This document shows positions 63,640-64,000 of a stretch of 64,000 nt of DNA, one piece after another. The position numbers and the translations under genes are program-made. Source of the stretch: Apostichopus japonicus (taxonomy: Eukaryota; Echinodermata; Holothuroidea; Aspidochirotida; Stichopodidae); assembly GCF_037975245.1 (NCBI RefSeq), contig NC_092568.1, forward strand, positions 41,841,631-41,905,630, in the 5' to 3' direction. Each line of letters starts with the position of its first letter. The stretch's first letter is position 1. Below the pieces are notes generated by a model, which was not told where the DNA came from, did not search any database, and saw nothing but the letters and a program-made list of their open reading frames with translations.

Positions 63640-63825
63640 GAGCGATCATCAGACAACTGTTAACAACGCAAGTCCCCATTTATACACCTGGGTGAAGAGA
63701 GGCAATGGAGATCAATTACCTTGCCCAATGACACAACGCAATGATCTGGCCAGGGCTCGAACCTGTAATCCTTAGATCACTAGTCCACTGCCTTAATCAC
63801 TTGACCACAGCGCCCTCACACGGTT
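63640..63825 (-). mobile_element. tRNA-derived SINE, minus strand
   Basis: On the minus strand the head GTGTGAGGGCGCTGTGGTCA contains an A-box-like TGGTCAAGTGATTAAGG, followed by the B box GGTTCGAGCCC (63763-63753), then a body with GGGCAAGGTAATTGATC and CACCCAGGTGTATAAATGGG. This body motif is one I associate with widespread SINEs of marine invertebrates. It is not a tRNA gene since the tRNA-like part runs into the body without an acceptor stem. Confidence 0.7.
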
Positions 63826-63828
63826 GAC

Positions 63829-63829
<1 letters not shown>

Positions 63830-63883
<54 letters not shown>
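63830..63883 (+). repeat. TA microsatellite
   Basis: About 50 bp of alternating TA between two oppositely oriented SINE head sequences. Confidence 0.95.
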
Positions 63884-63886
<3 letters not shown>

Positions 63887-63889
63887 GTC

Positions 63890-64000
63890 AAAAGTGTGAG
63901 GGCGTTGTGGTCCCGGTCATCAAACTTGGCAACTCAACACTCAAAGTTGTAGACGAGTTTACCTACTTGTGCTCCACCATCTCAAACAGCTTTTCACTGG
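63890..64000 (+). mobile_element. LINE RT fragment running off the window, with SINE head sequence at its border
   Basis: The frame from about 63913 reads PVIKLGNSTLKVVDEFTYLC then STISNSFSL, the region after the RT catalytic box in LINEs (IGN..L..V..FTYLGSTIS). It is preceded by GTGTGAGGGCGTTGTGGTC (63893-63911), which matches the head of the neighbouring SINE in inverse orientation. The fragment continues beyond the window. Confidence 0.6.

Overview
The window is eukaryotic: genes are split into small exons with GT-AG introns, the DNA is AT-rich, and the intergenic space is crowded with microsatellites, tRNA-derived SINE-like sequences and several lineages of non-LTR retrotransposons. The receptor family and the repeat types suggest a marine invertebrate animal, perhaps an echinoderm or another non-vertebrate deuterostome. 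The organism cannot be fixed from the sequence alone.

The core is a head-to-tail tandem array of three closely related plus-strand genes. Copy 1 enters the window already in progress (exons 170-6449). Copy 2 (16379-30231) and copy 3 (39470-59566) are complete, with 20 coding exons each. I reassembled exons from splice sites and conserved reading frame: copy 2 gives 914 aa and copy 3 gives 920 aa, with no internal stops. The product is a class C GPCR most like the GABA-B receptor: signal peptide, Venus-flytrap (VFT) ligand-binding domain, seven membrane segments, and a short C-terminal coiled coil. It has an unusual addition, a C-type lectin-like domain (CTLD) carried by two exons and placed exactly between the VFT and the linker to the membrane domain. 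The cassette has phase-1 introns on both sides, the signature of exon shuffling. I know of no described GABA-B-type receptor with this layout, and it is the main candidate for something new.

Layout: 1-6449 is copy 1 (membrane half), with a huge CCCTT array in intron 11 and a GATG array in intron 14. 6450-14370 is its 3' UTR and spacer, with a decayed LINE, an old minus-strand reverse transcriptase (RT) relic, a MITE, a tRNA-like sequence carrying a hammerhead-ribozyme fold, a possible Penelope-like relic and a Tx1/L1-like relic. 14370-37940 is repeat unit 2: orphan exon-17 fragment, GATA array, promoter, copy 2, spacer with a 623-bp inverted-repeat element, two minus-strand LINE relics and a SINE. 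37940-63060 is repeat unit 3: orphan exon-17 fragment, promoter, copy 3, spacer. Copy 3 holds a 3.2-kb inverted-repeat transposon in intron 5 and an intact CR1/L2-type LINE in intron 19. 63060-64000 has another SINE and the start of a LINE fragment that runs off the window.

The three receptor copies share exon sizes, intron phases, poly(A) signals and even the old RT relic in their spacers, so whole units of about 23.6 kb were duplicated. The open frames argue that the copies are functional. A chemosensory or pattern-sensing role is an inference from the tandem array and lectin module, not something the sequence proves.
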